Assembly (NCBI RefSeq): GCF_002967765.1 | Contig: NZ_PUHY01000004.1 | Span: 248,001 to 312,000 of the forward strand | From: Blastopirellula marina | GTDB lineage: Bacteria > Planctomycetota > Planctomycetia > Pirellulales > Pirellulaceae | Reading direction: 5' to 3' | Length of the DNA stretch: 64,000 bases | Shown here: positions 35,401 through 44,600 of the stretch, in pieces | How positions within the stretch are numbered: the first letter of the stretch is position 1 | Layout of the letters: the number at the start of each line of letters is the position of its first letter | Position numbers and translations under genes: made by a program | The notes under the pieces: generated by a model | What the model saw: only the letters and a program-made list of their open reading frames with translations | Told to the model about the DNA's origin: nothing | Databases searched by the model: none

Positions 35401-36204
35401 GGCACCGTTACGATTTAAGCTGATCCCACTGCCATCATTCAGCGAGGAAAGAAGAGTATTGGAATGCAGGTTCAGTAGGTCATCGCCTGCTGCGGTATTT
35501 GAGGCGACGTTGATTCCTTCTAGCCCGAGATCGGCGGCGGTTGTTCCGCTTCCAACCGCTTGAACAATAAGATTTGACGATGTTTGTCCGGAAGTGTCTG
35601 TAAGCTTGATCCGATCGCCATCGACAGATGCCGTGACCTGAATCGTATCGTTGTTGTTGATGGCGTCCAGGACATCGTCGATGTTCTGCGCATAGCTCAA
35701 ATCGATTGAGGCACTTGCGCCACTACGATCGGTGATACGAATCTTACCACGTTGAACCCCCTGACCAGAATTGAGCTCGTCTAGGGAGATCCCATCGTCC
35801 AATTTCGGGCCGTGATTGATTTGGATCGAACCGCTGCTGAGTGGTTGCGTTAACGAAGAGACGCCCGAACTCAACAACTGCTGAGACTGAGCTGTTCGAA
35901 CGGGTGTAAACTGGTAATTACCTGTCTTCGGCGTACCGGTAACCGTTGCGGAAAGAAACGTTGTGTTCGAGCTGGTCGCCTTGGCGGCAGTGAAAATACT
36001 CGACTGCTGAAACTTCTTAGCAGTGAACTGGAAGCTGAGCACGCTGGCGGTCAGTTCCGCAATTGCTTTCGCTTCATCGTTGATCAGTTCCGTACGACTG
36101 ACGAGAAGATCACGCGGCTGTGCTTCAATTGCTAGCAGTTGCTTGACGGTATCCTGGATCGGAATACCGGTCACAAGACCATTGGTTGCCTGAATGCCTG
36201 CCAT
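32443..36204 (-). CDS. fliD: Flagellar cap protein FliD, greatly enlarged
   Basis: 1253 aa; usual FliD has 450-700. The N-terminal domain (about 1-100, VTGIPIQDTVKQLLAIEAQP) and C-terminal FliD domain (about 990-1245, TEVLDGVSLKVNEASTSPIN and FFTEETTGFADKVFNLTEQF) are recognisable. Between them are flagellin-IN-like modules (for example LDELNSGQGVQRGKIRITDR near 141, and again near 712 and 825). Three copies of an 85-residue repeat lie at about 304-388, 415-502 and 528-611, and are also present in FlgL and flagellin. The repeats read like small beta-rich domains and are probably exposed on the cap. FliD caps the growing filament and guides flagellin folding. Confidence 0.92.
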   Translation of the reverse strand: MAGIQATNGLVTGIPIQDTVKQLLAIEAQPRDLLVSRTELINDEAKAIAELTASVLSFQFTAKKFQQSSIFTAAKATSSNTTFLSATVTGTPKTGNYQFTPVRTAQSQQLLSSGVSSLTQPLSSGSIQINHGPKLDDGISLDELNSGQGVQRGKIRITDRSGASASIDLSYAQNIDDVLDAINNNDTIQVTASVDGDRIKLTDTSGQTSSNLIVQAVGSGTTAADLGLEGINVASNTAAGDDLLNLHSNTLLSSLNDGSGISLNRNGADLSVSLRDGTSLELELGKAAAPEDFASATIKPGDARLDFTSVQSGAAYDGVQIIFQDNASVSKGNETVVFDGNAKTLTFQIDAGKTTASNIVSALANDATASQYFSASTVNSGLGNGVIDPTKDSVTTSATTGNASATTTSVDPNASITLTADSTGGTYDDVTIIFVDDAGVTAGSETVVYDDSDPQNKTLTVHIDAGNSTGTNVIDAINNNPTVGPLFTASNGTGSDGSGLVDVTDTAITSGGIQQSTATTPDDASNGQVSLTAKVKGEAYDDYVLKYVADGAVTQGNEVVEFDEDAKTITVRIDAGASTATDVVAALNGNSDVSSRFTAAKPSGATGDRIVNASATATTSAGAASEASTPQTLGELIDVINAVDPTKLRAQISGDGDHIELIDLSTDNGGTFSVSSVNNSSTAEDLGLTGTASGATLTSDRLQSGLKTTLLSSLGGGNGLGDLGTISITDRSGASANVDLSSAETVEDVLQLINDSGLSVKAKLNEAGNGISLTDTSGQFSSNFIVADADASETATLLKIETDSTSVNVNSGSLHRQFVNEDTKLDELKGGQGIERGKFLVRNAAGQARQFDLTDPSIETVGDLIDKINSELTLNVEARINDNGDGIVLIDKSTGSGTLTVSESGSTQTAADLGLAGTGVEKEVDGVTRTVIEGSEVTTIEIEDGDTIEDLVTKLNDANVGLSASILNTGSGTNPYRLSLVSETSGKDGRVVLDSSQSQFRFDEIVEAQDALLLFGSASNASAGILASSSSNTFTEVLDGVSLKVNEASTSPINVNVQISDESLLSVANEFVTQYNALRDKLDEKTFFNESDSSTGILFGSSEALRIDTQLGGLLTSRFSSLGKIQSLQQLGFDVNESGKLSLNTNKLKAAFASDPEGVEKFFTEETTGFADKVFNLTEQFAGRGNSMLVSRAQTLQSRADLNTDRIKSMNERLARKQEQLLTQFYNLEETIGKLQNNLTALDGIGYISPDGT
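34372..35295 (-). repeat. Three ~85-residue repeats within FliD
   Basis: Each copy follows the pattern: LxxTAxxxGxxYDDVxIxFVDD, a Gly/Val turn, GxETVVYD, KTLTVxIDAG, ST or TT, then a short helix V(I/V)xAIN and FTA with a final GSG. Copies lie at about 35295-35041, 34962-34699 and 34623-34372. One copy and one in flagellin share GSETVVYDDSDP and NKTLTV exactly, but the underlying DNA differs at many synonymous positions. Confidence 0.8.
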
Positions 36205-36344
36205 GGAGATCGATCAAGTGGGTGAGCTTCAACTCACGCAATAGTTCCCGAGGGGCTCCGCGTCATCTTAAGTATCGACTACTGGGAGGAGTTGGCTGGA
36301 TAAATTTTCCGATTAGGTAGACTTGAATGGCTACTGTTTGCCAC

Positions 36345-36376
36345 AAAAAACGCCCGACCATTTCTGATCGGGCGTT
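36345..36376 (-). terminator. Intrinsic terminator of the flagellin gene
   Basis: On the minus strand AACGCCCGA (36376-36368) pairs with TCGGGCGTT (36357-36349) around a 10-base loop, followed by a T-run (36350-36345). It begins 31 bases after the fliC stop and ends 141 bases before the fliD start, so flagellin mRNA ends here and fliD needs read-through or its own promoter. Confidence 0.9.
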
Positions 36377-36406
36377 TATATGGATAGCCTAGGAATTGAG
36401 TTTCCG

Positions 36407-39400
36407 TTATCGGAGGAGACTCAAGACCGATTGTGGGTTCTGGTTGGCGATACCCAGCACCGAAGTACCCGATTGGACCAGAATCTGAGCTCGCGTCAGC
36501 TTGGCCGATTCTGCTGCAAAGTCAGCGTCACGGATCGAGCTTTCGGCATCGGTCAGGTTGGCCAACGTGTCGTTTAGGGTGTAGATGTTCGATTCCAGAG
36601 TCGTTTTCTGGAACGCACCCAATCGACCACGAAGTTGGGTAACCACACCGATCACTTCGTCGACGATGCTTGCAGCACCACCAACGTCAGCGGTCAGGCT
36701 CTTGGCACCACCAGATCGCAGCTCGAACAGACGACCGTTCACGCCACCCAGAGTCGCCGTGCTGACGCTCTGAATACCGAGACGGGCTTGCTGGTTGCTG
36801 ACAACGTCTGGACCGAGTTGGAACAACGCACCACCACCGGAGATCTGGAACTCGAACTTCGAGCTGTCGCCGACGTCGGCACTCAGCGAGAAGCTAATGT
36901 CGAGCGACGAAGTGTTGATCGAAGCACGCAGACCGTCACCGACGGCTTGGATACCGTTGATACGAACGTCGACGTCCGTACCGTCCGAGCGGTCCGAGCT
37001 GTCGCCGACAGCGTCGGTCAGGTTGAACGTTCCGCTCAACGCTTTGACACTGACGAAGCTGTCCGAACCGTAACCGGTCGCTTGGAATGTGAGGCCCAGG
37101 TTCTCCAGGTCGGAGTTGCCTTGCAGCTTGGCACCTTGGACGCTTCCGTTGTCGACAACGCCACCCGAAAGTGTCGCGGTATCGTCGCTGGTAACCACGC
37201 CTGCACCCGTACCACCCGCCGAAGCGGTGAAGATCGCGGCAATGTCGGCGTCGTATTGCGATTCGCTGGACGTGAAGATGTCTTCGATGTCCGCAGCGGT
37301 CGTCACGCCTTCTTCGACGAAGAAAGTCAGCGTCTTGCTGGCGGCATCGTACTCGGCACGTTCATCGGTACCACCGGTCACCGAACCATCGTTGACGAAC
37401 TGGATCGTAACGTCATCGAAGTCAGCACCCGTATCAACTGCCGTGAAGGTCAGCTGTGCGTTTTCGCCGTTCACAGCGAAAGTCGTACCCGAGGCTTGCG
37501 AATCAACCAGGTCGGTTCCGTTGGTTGCGAAGGTGATGTCTTCGTCAGTAGCCGTCAGGACACCGGTGCCATCGCTTCCACCGGAGTTGGTGACACTGAT
37601 TCCACGCGTGGTCAGTTCAGCCAAGGCGTCTGCGGCGTCGCCGGAGTCGCTGATGAACTGGCTAGGATCATCGAAGAACGCAATCAGATCGTTTGCGGTC
37701 GTCTTAACGATACCGTTTTCATCTGTTTCCAGATTAACGATCAGCGTACCTTCCGACGTGACTCCACCGGTTGTTTCGGTCGGAATGGTCAGATCGGCAA
37801 TGGTCACAGCGTCCGAGCCATCGCTGGAGCCGTAGTTTTCGGCACCAAAGAATTGGCTGACATACGCGTCGTTGTTGACGGCGTCGATAATGTCTTGAGC
37901 CGTGGAGACGCCGTCTTCGATGTTGACAGTCAGCGTCTTGTTTTCTTTGTCGAGGGTCACGTACTCATTCGAGCCACCAGTAACTTTCGCGTTGTCCACG
38001 AAGTTAACCGTGTAGCCGTCGTATTCCGTACCCTTGAGCTTGGCCTTGATCGTGAACGTACCGTTAGCATCGGCGTTCTGGAACGTGGCCGAAGAGAAAT
38101 CTTCGACGCGTGGGTCGGTCGACGTGTCGATGCTCAGACCCGTCCCAGGATTCGAGACGTAACGAATGTTCGGTGCCGAATCAGGAGCCAGGAACTGCAG
38201 GCTGTTGTTCTGCTCTGGAACACCCGAGGAAGCGTAGTTGCTGAACTCGGAGACAACGCCGTAGCCGTTGTTGCCGGATTGCAACGAAGCCGTGACCTTG
38301 TCGTTACCCGAAGCGTTGTTGATCGCTTCGATAACGTCGTTGGCTGTTGCGATGATTTCGCCACCGTCAACGCCATCTGCGGTCGTCGTACCGTAAGTAC
38401 CCGTGAAGGTCACCGCACCAGCACCCGTACCGTTGGTTTCAACCAAGGCAGCGGTGAACAGGGCCGCAGCAGCCGAGTTGTTCGAGGTCGTTGTAACAGC
38501 ACCACTATCACCCACCGCAATAACACCAGAACCGTCACTTCCGGTAACGTTAGCTGCAGCGGTGAACAATGGACCAACCGTACCGTCGCCGTTGATTGCA
38601 GCGATGACTTGGTTTGCCGTCGAAACACCATCTTGGATGGTGACCGTCAAGGTCTTGTTGTCAGGATCCGAGTCATCGTAGACAACGGTTTCCGAACCAG
38701 CCGTACCACCGCCAACGAAGTTGATCGTGACGTCGTCCAACGCCAGACCGGTCGAGTCGGACACGATGGTGAAGTCGGAGTTCGCAGCGGCACCATCGAC
38801 GACAGCCAGCGGCGTATCGGAAAGGGTGTGCGTGTTGTTAATCGCCTTGACAATGTCATCGGCGGTCGACGCGGCGTTTTTGGTGATCGTCAACGTCTTG
38901 GCGTCGGCGTCGTAAACAGCGGTTTCTTGACCCGAAACGGCACCGTCAGCGAAGACGATCGAAATATCGTTGAAATCGGCCCCAGCTTGATCAGCCGTGA
39001 TCGTGAAGTCGTTGTCGGTACCTGCGGTATCAACAGTGACCGACGCGGCTTCAAAGTCCTTCACGCCGAGAGCAACTTCGATCTGTGCTGGATCGCTACC
39101 AACAGGCGCGGTGTAAGTTGCGGTCGTGGTGGACGACGTGCCCTTGGTGTACTTGATGCGGACGTCGCCAGCTTCGAAGCCTGCTTCGTTGGCAGTAAGG
39201 AGAACGTCGTTGTTCTCGCCGAAGCTGGAAGCGACGATCGTACCCTTGGTGGCGGCCGTTTCCAAAACAGCTTCCACGCCGGTGGCGTCCGAAACCAGGT
39301 TCACAGCGGAAGCGACTTCTTCGATGGTCGAACCCTTGGCGAAGTTGAACGCTTCTGTACCGTTGCCGCCGCCGATTTGCAGCACGACATCTTCAGCGAT

Positions 39401-39973
39401 GGCACCAAAGTTGTAGTTCAACTGGCCGCGTGTGGCTTGCTTAACAACGTTGACTTCAACGCCGATCGAGGCGGAAGAACCGAAGTTAGCTTGGTCGACA
39501 CGCAGGCCTTCGATCGCGGACGAATCGACGTCCTGCGTGATGAAGTCCAGGTTACCGTCGAGCAGACGCTTGCCTTGGAAAGATGTGATTTGAGCAATAC
39601 GGTCGATGGCTTCCAGCGACGAGTCGATCTGCAATTGGTTCGCAGCGACTTGGTCGTCACTCAAGGCACCCGTATTAGCGGCTTCTGAGATCAAGCCACG
39701 GATGTCGTTGAGAAGCTGACTGACCTGGCCGAGAGCACTGTCGGCCGTAGCGATCAACTGGTTAGCACGTTCACTATTGGTGATCGCCTTTTCCACGTTG
39801 GTGATATCGCTACGCAGAGCTTCACTAGCGATCAAACCAGCGGGATCGTCCTTACCGCGGTTGATACGCAGACCGGTGCTCAAACGGCCCAGTGCCGTTT
39901 GCAGGTCATTGTTCGATCGCGCCAGAGTGTTCTGGGCAACCAAAGAGCTGACGTTGGTATTAATTCGGGTCAT
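36407..39973 (-). CDS. fliC: Flagellin with very large variable region
   Basis: 1188 aa. The D0/D1 ends are standard: RINTNVSSLVAQNTLARSNN at the start and SIRDADFAAESAKLTRAQIL followed by SVLSLLR at the end. The region between (about 180-1060) is far larger than usual. It carries four copies of the repeat shared with FliD and FlgL (about 322-390, 400-487, 640-725 and 840-928) plus flagellin-IN-like parts. AGGAGGGG lies 9 bases before the start. A 5-bp hairpin (TAGGA/TCCTA) holds this ribosome-binding site. A strong terminator follows. The fliW and csrA genes lie just upstream. This is the major filament subunit; whether other flagellin genes exist outside the window is unknown. Confidence 0.95.
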   Translation of the reverse strand: MTRINTNVSSLVAQNTLARSNNDLQTALGRLSTGLRINRGKDDPAGLIASEALRSDITNVEKAITNSERANQLIATADSALGQVSQLLNDIRGLISEAANTGALSDDQVAANQLQIDSSLEAIDRIAQITSFQGKRLLDGNLDFITQDVDSSAIEGLRVDQANFGSSASIGVEVNVVKQATRGQLNYNFGAIAEDVVLQIGGGNGTEAFNFAKGSTIEEVASAVNLVSDATGVEAVLETAATKGTIVASSFGENNDVLLTANEAGFEAGDVRIKYTKGTSSTTTATYTAPVGSDPAQIEVALGVKDFEAASVTVDTAGTDNDFTITADQAGADFNDISIVFADGAVSGQETAVYDADAKTLTITKNAASTADDIVKAINNTHTLSDTPLAVVDGAAANSDFTIVSDSTGLALDDVTINFVGGGTAGSETVVYDDSDPDNKTLTVTIQDGVSTANQVIAAINGDGTVGPLFTAAANVTGSDGSGVIAVGDSGAVTTTSNNSAAAALFTAALVETNGTGAGAVTFTGTYGTTTADGVDGGEIIATANDVIEAINNASGNDKVTASLQSGNNGYGVVSEFSNYASSGVPEQNNSLQFLAPDSAPNIRYVSNPGTGLSIDTSTDPRVEDFSSATFQNADANGTFTIKAKLKGTEYDGYTVNFVDNAKVTGGSNEYVTLDKENKTLTVNIEDGVSTAQDIIDAVNNDAYVSQFFGAENYGSSDGSDAVTIADLTIPTETTGGVTSEGTLIVNLETDENGIVKTTANDLIAFFDDPSQFISDSGDAADALAELTTRGISVTNSGGSDGTGVLTATDEDITFATNGTDLVDSQASGTTFAVNGENAQLTFTAVDTGADFDDVTIQFVNDGSVTGGTDERAEYDAASKTLTFFVEEGVTTAADIEDIFTSSESQYDADIAAIFTASAGGTGAGVVTSDDTATLSGGVVDNGSVQGAKLQGNSDLENLGLTFQATGYGSDSFVSVKALSGTFNLTDAVGDSSDRSDGTDVDVRINGIQAVGDGLRASINTSSLDISFSLSADVGDSSKFEFQISGGGALFQLGPDVVSNQQARLGIQSVSTATLGGVNGRLFELRSGGAKSLTADVGGAASIVDEVIGVVTQLRGRLGAFQKTTLESNIYTLNDTLANLTDAESSIRDADFAAESAKLTRAQILVQSGTSVLGIANQNPQSVLSLLR
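37190..39010 (-). repeat. Four ~70-90-residue repeats within flagellin
   Basis: Copies at about 39010-38804, 38776-38513, 38056-37799 and 37456-37190. Shared pattern: FTIxAxxxGxxxDDVTIxFV, then TAGSETVVYDxDxxNKTLTV, I(Q/E)DGVSTA, D/Q-IIxAINNDxxVxxxF and GSDGSG. The same pattern occurs in FliD and FlgL but not in FlgK. Confidence 0.8.
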
Positions 39974-40515
39974 TTTAGGACACCCCTCCTAGTTGAGGAC
40001 TACGTTTGTTGCCAACCGAGACGGGGAGTCGTGACTCAGCTGGTGCGGCTGCAAAACGCAGCCCCGAAATATTGGTAACGAACGACTATCTATTTCGAGT
40101 GGGCCACTCGTCGGGCATACAAAACATGTAAGCCAATCTGGGCTTGCCCCTATCCATCAGTTTCCTTGAGCTAGCTATGCGGACTGCGCATGTTGCTCGA
40201 GGATTCCGAAACATCTAAATGGGAAGATCGTCACACTTTGACACTAGCTTGAGATAAAGGCATTCTTTTTCCTTAATGATCGAGTTCAGCCGACTTGCAC
40301 GGCTTACCGATTCGGCATAGCCAGAACAGGCCCTACAAACGCAAACCGAGATTCAAACGCTTGCAAGTTGCTGATTGATAGCGCGGAACGAGATGAGAGT
40401 GCGAATTGCCCGCAATTTCTCGCATAAAAAGAAAAAATCCGCGCACGGAATTGCACGAATTCGTGGCCTGCTCCAGGAAGGATTGACAGGCAAGAGATGA
40501 CCGGTGACGATCGGA
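39974..40515. promoter_or_regulatory. Flagellin leader and upstream region
   Basis: About 540 bases without a supported gene between the csrA terminator and fliC. Two hairpins lie in the presumed leader: GGCTGC/GCAGCC (40047-40063) and the stem TAGGA/TCCTA (39991-39987 with 39980-39976, minus strand) that encloses the ribosome-binding site AGGAGGGG. The GGA in this hairpin is the type of site CsrA binds. I found no convincing sigma-28 or sigma-54 promoter; the best GG-N10-GC match (TGGATAGGGGCAAGC, near 40140-40160) is poor. Confidence 0.45.
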
Positions 40516-40543
40516 TAAAAACCGCCGTGATGGCGTGCGGTTT
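40516..40543 (-). terminator. Intrinsic terminator between csrA and fliC
   Basis: On the minus strand AAACCGC (40543-40537) pairs with GCGGTTT (40525-40519), followed by a T-run of five and ATCC. It lies about 115 bases past the csrA stop and would separate the regulator transcript from flagellin. Confidence 0.65.
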
Positions 40544-40604
40544 GCCGAAGTAAAGCCATTCCCCTAGCGATGATAGAGAGCTTTACATGCGAGAGAGGAG
40601 TTTA

Positions 40605-40641
40605 GGAGGTCGCCCGGCCTAGCGCTGGATGATCGACCTCC
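40605..40641 (-). repeat. Inverted repeat just after csrA
   Basis: GGAGGTCG (40605-40612) and CGACCTCC (40634-40641) form a perfect 8-bp stem with a 21-base loop, 16 bases past the csrA stop. There is no T-run. It may stabilise the transcript end or present a GGA motif to CsrA. Confidence 0.4.
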
Positions 40642-40656
40642 GTATTCAAGTCGTGA

Positions 40657-40884
40657 TTACTTGCGACTACTCTTCTTCATCATGGCGGTGTCGTCAGGCT
40701 GCACGCCAGAGGCCTGCATGTTTTCTCGCTTAATTGCTTCGTAGACTTCCTGTCGGTGGACTGGAATGTCTTGCGGGGCAGCGATGCCCAAGCGAACCTT
40801 GTCTCCACGAATGTCAACAATCGTGATGACAATGTTGTCGCCGATCATGATGCTTTCGTCGCGGTGCCTCGAGAGTACCAGCAT
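40657..40884 (-). CDS. csrA: CsrA, translational regulator (flagellar copy)
   Basis: 75 aa. MLVLSRHRDESIMIGDNIVI and IRGDKVRLGIAAPQDIPVHR make a full CsrA, with a polar 15-residue tail. It sits between fliW and fliC. In Bacillus and other bacteria CsrA represses flagellin translation, and FliW binds CsrA to release it when flagellin is scarce or exported; gene order here supports the same switch. It differs from the copy at 14043-14255 in many positions, so the two may have different targets. Confidence 0.95.
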   Translation of the reverse strand: MLVLSRHRDESIMIGDNIVITIVDIRGDKVRLGIAAPQDIPVHRQEVYEAIKRENMQASGVQPDDTAMMKKSSRK

Positions 40885-41095
40885 CTCTGGCTCCTTCCTA
40901 CTTTTATTTCAATCAAGGTATAGGGCATTGGTGCTTAAAGATTCCGTCCAGCCCCGAATGACCGCACAAGTGCAGTCGCTCGCCAGCAATGATAGCAGTG
41001 CATTGCTATGACTCGACGTGTTGAGTATCGGAAGCCTAGACAGCAGGAATCAGTTTTCGATTCGTGAATACTGTTCTGACGGCAAGTCCGAATGT

Positions 41096-41536
41096 TCAAG
41101 CACTGCGACGCAGAGCGATTGTTTCAGTCGCAATGACGTGCCGAAGCGGCTGTTCGTCGGTCGTGATGACCTGACGGCCCAATTGCAATGAGAGATTAAC
41201 CAGTAGAGGAGCCCGTAAATTCACGGAGATAAGAGCATTTTCGCGGCTGACGATGACCAGAACGAATGTTTCCATCCCGGCGTCCAGCTTCAGAGAGGTC
41301 GCCTGTTCGGGACTGATCCGTACCTTGTAGCCAGGTACGTAACGACGAGGGCTGACAACGGCAAATGCCAGATCCGCTTGGTCCATCGATTGAAGCCACC
41401 CAACGGAATCATTCGATTCATCCGCCAAGATCGCCCATTTCGTATGGTTTTCGAATCCGATCAATCCTTGTGGGAAAACGATCGTTTCATCCTGACGAAT
41501 GCTTAGCTTGCCAAATCGAGTGGTTTCAAATTCCAT
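41096..41536 (-). CDS. fliW: Flagellar assembly factor FliW
   Basis: 146 aa, the usual length. The N-terminus TRFGKLSIRQDETIVFPQGL with IGFENHTKWAIL, and the later SPEQATSLKLDAGMETFVLV, are FliW hallmarks. It antagonises CsrA and binds flagellin, thereby linking flagellin synthesis to export. It precedes csrA by 211 bases on the same strand and follows flgL by 119 bases. Confidence 0.93.
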   Translation of the reverse strand: MEFETTRFGKLSIRQDETIVFPQGLIGFENHTKWAILADESNDSVGWLQSMDQADLAFAVVSPRRYVPGYKVRISPEQATSLKLDAGMETFVLVIVSRENALISVNLRAPLLVNLSLQLGRQVITTDEQPLRHVIATETIALRRSA

Positions 41537-41655
41537 GGCCCGTTGCGTCCTTGCGCGGTCAGTTCGGCGAAATCAATAAAGGACGCATGGAAAACGCCCT
41601 GTTGCTACTATCGGCGAACTCGAGCCAAAGAATCCACAAAATCGTCAAAGTCGGT

Positions 41656-44600
41656 CTAGATGTAATCGAGCAGCGTCAATTGGTAGAGCTGACCAGCCGT
41701 CTGAAGCGAAGCTTGGAAAGATGCTTGCTTTGCTGTCATGTCGGTGATCGCCTGAATCATGTCGACATCGATTTCCAGCGAAAGGTTCGACTTCAATTCG
41801 AGAATCTCGTCCTCGCCACGTGCCTTCAAAACGTCGACATGCTGATCGCGTGCACCCAGTTCGCCACGCGTAAAGCTGAGACGCTGGATATCCTGTTTCA
41901 TCATTTCCGAGACGCGTGAAATCTCTCGCACGTCCTTCGCGGCAATTGCATCTTTCAGCCGCAGAAGCGAATTAAAGATACCCTTGGTCTCTTGAGCGTT
42001 AACATTTCGACCGGTAAGCACCTCGGCGGTGCCTCCGGAAGTCGTGCCAACCGTTCCCGTCGAGTTGATAATTCCTGAGCCATCATTGGTTGCGTCGTTG
42101 GTGAATAGTAACTTGGCGTCGAAGTTACCTTCTTGATCGATCGCGGCGATGACTTGGTTGGCAGTAGTAACGCCCGCTTCGATCTTGATGGTCAGTGTGT
42201 TGGCGCCAGGGGCAAACGTAGCGTTTGGAACACCACCACTGGCAAGCGAGTCGTCGAGGATAACTCGCACACCGTTTCGCAGTGTTCCAGCATCCTTGGC
42301 AACGAGCGTGAAGGCCGTATTGAGATGGTCGGGGGCCGCGAAGGTGATATCCGCCGTGGCAGATTCTGAATCGGCCAGCGGTGTTCCGCCATTGGTGGTT
42401 GCCAGCACGCCCGTTTGCGTAATCAAGCCAGCGCCGGAATTGGTTGCGTCTTCCGTCGAAAACAACTCGGCATCAAAGGTGCCTTCCGCTTTGATCGCGG
42501 CGATTACCGTGTTGGTGGAGGTCAGCGTCGGATCGACGTCAATAGTAAGTTTCTGCGTGGCTTGATCGAAATTGACCAAAGCTTGATTGCCGCTGGCAGC
42601 ACTATTGACGAACTCGACTTGGATGTTGTTGTAACTAATGCCGGGGGCATTCGCAGTCAGCTTGAAGGCGTTGTTCTGGTTGTTAGGAGCATCGAAGCGA
42701 ACCGTCGCAGTCGCCGGTTGTGCATCAGGCGAATTGGATACAGTCGCTTCAGTCTCGCCTGCGGGAATTAAACCGAGATCGACACCCGCCTGGCTAAGCA
42801 CACCTTGTGATACCTTCAAGCGACCAAAGCCGTCGGGATTATCGTCGATCAGTTCGATCCCATTTCCAAATTCAGACAGCCGAGCGACGATGGCGTTCGT
42901 GCCATCCAAGTTCTTGGGATGATTATTAATCAGGTTGAGAACATCACCTACGGTCTTGGCCGTCGCGAGATCGATTTCCAGTTCCACGCCATCGTTGCGG
43001 GTAATCGTTAGGTCCGTTCCATCGGTTCCCTGAACACCACGTCCAAAGTTCAGATCGGTCAGTACAGTATCGCTATTGAAACTGCGAAGTCCGAGCTGCG
43101 TGGCGGTACTGCCGCCATTCTCACCGATTGAAAAATCCCCGCCACTAATGTTCGAACGAACGTTGATCCCGTTGCCAGAGGCATTGATTTCGGCGACTAG
43201 CCCTGCCCCGCTTCTATTGAAGACGTTAAGCAAATCTTCGACGGTTTCAACATCGTCGAAAGTAAGGATCGTAGATTCAGTACCGTTTTGAACCTGAATA
43301 CCCGACTCACGATCAAAAACGACACCTGAGCCACCGGTCGTTTCGCCAATGACCGACGTGCTCACAGTTCCGCTGGCCGAGAGAAACTCAGCCGTTGTGT
43401 CTTTCGGATCGATGGAAGCGGTGAAGTCGGAAGCAAACTCCGCATGGTCGTTTAACGCACGTAGAAGGTCATCGGCCGTGGTAGTGCCTGAGGAGACCTG
43501 AACAAAATAGGAGTCGGCGGCGCCACCGGTGTTTCCTGTGTTGCCAATCGTACCGGCGCTGCTGCTGGGAACGGCCGATGCCAAATTGAATGACTCACCG
43601 TTTCCATTGTCATAGGTAACGGAGAAGCTGCCTTCCGCCGCGATCGCATTAATCACCGATTGCAACGTCGTTTCGTTGCTATCGTCGATTTGAATGGTGA
43701 GACGTCGCGTCGAACCGTTGTCGCTGTACGATGCTGTCGCCGCATCTCCGATATCCCCAGAGGCATCAATCACGATTTCGACATCGTTGAATTGTTCCCC
43801 AGCCTGGTTGGCGATTAACGTAAGGTCGTTGCCGCCCCCAACGAGTGCTAGTGATGCCCGTGACTTGACGGCTTGATTCGTGATACCGGTTGTTGAAATT
43901 AATCCATCGTTTGACGATGCAATGGTGCTCGCCGGATCGAAGGCCTCGCCGGTGGAGGCCGCTCCGCCGATCGCAAAGCGACCGTCTGCGGCGAATGCAT
44001 TGGCCAAGGACTGAAGTGTCGTCTCGTCCGTGTCATCGATCTGAACGGTGATTGTTGGAACTCCATCGACAAGCGTGGTGGGACCAATCACCGCAGAGTC
44101 ACCGACGTTGTTCGTTGCATCGATAACTATTTGCACGCCATCCAAACTGCCATCGGTGGCGTTTGCGGTCAGAAGCAAGTTGTTGTCAGCGCCTGAAAAA
44201 TTCAGTGTTGTCTGGGGCCTTAGTAGATCGGTACCGCGATTGACGATCTCGTTTCCACGCGTGATGCCGGCGCCTGCTTTCAGCAAATTATCGTCGACAA
44301 GCTGAATCTTAACTCCATTGAGCGACTCGCCATTGTCATGGGCCTTGATCAAAATGTCGTTGTTCGTGCCGGGATATTCAATGACAGCATTCGCTCTCGT
44401 TCCGAGCAAATTCTCGACTTTACTCGTGAGTGTGAGCTTGGGATTGAGATCGGTGCCAACGATCGGATTGGTGAGATTGCCATCGGTATCGAGAATACCT
44501 AATTGAGCGGCGACGCGACTTCCACCCAATTCGCGAATGGTTAGGTTGCCACCACCGGCATCATCGATATCGACGATGAGACCAGTATCGCTGATTCGAG

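Noticed and set aside
36635-39688. A 1017-codon open frame on the plus strand, antisense to flagellin
   Set aside because: It mirrors the codon bias of fliC, has an Arg/Val/Asp-rich composition without domain character, no ribosome-binding site, and flagellin is certain on the other strand.
40140-40160. Sigma-54 promoter for fliC (TGGATAGGGGCAAGC)
   Set aside because: Only the GG/GC spacing fits; the CAC and TT positions of the consensus are missing.
40605-40641. Hairpin after csrA as an intrinsic terminator
   Set aside because: No T-run follows it; the better terminator is at 40516-40543.
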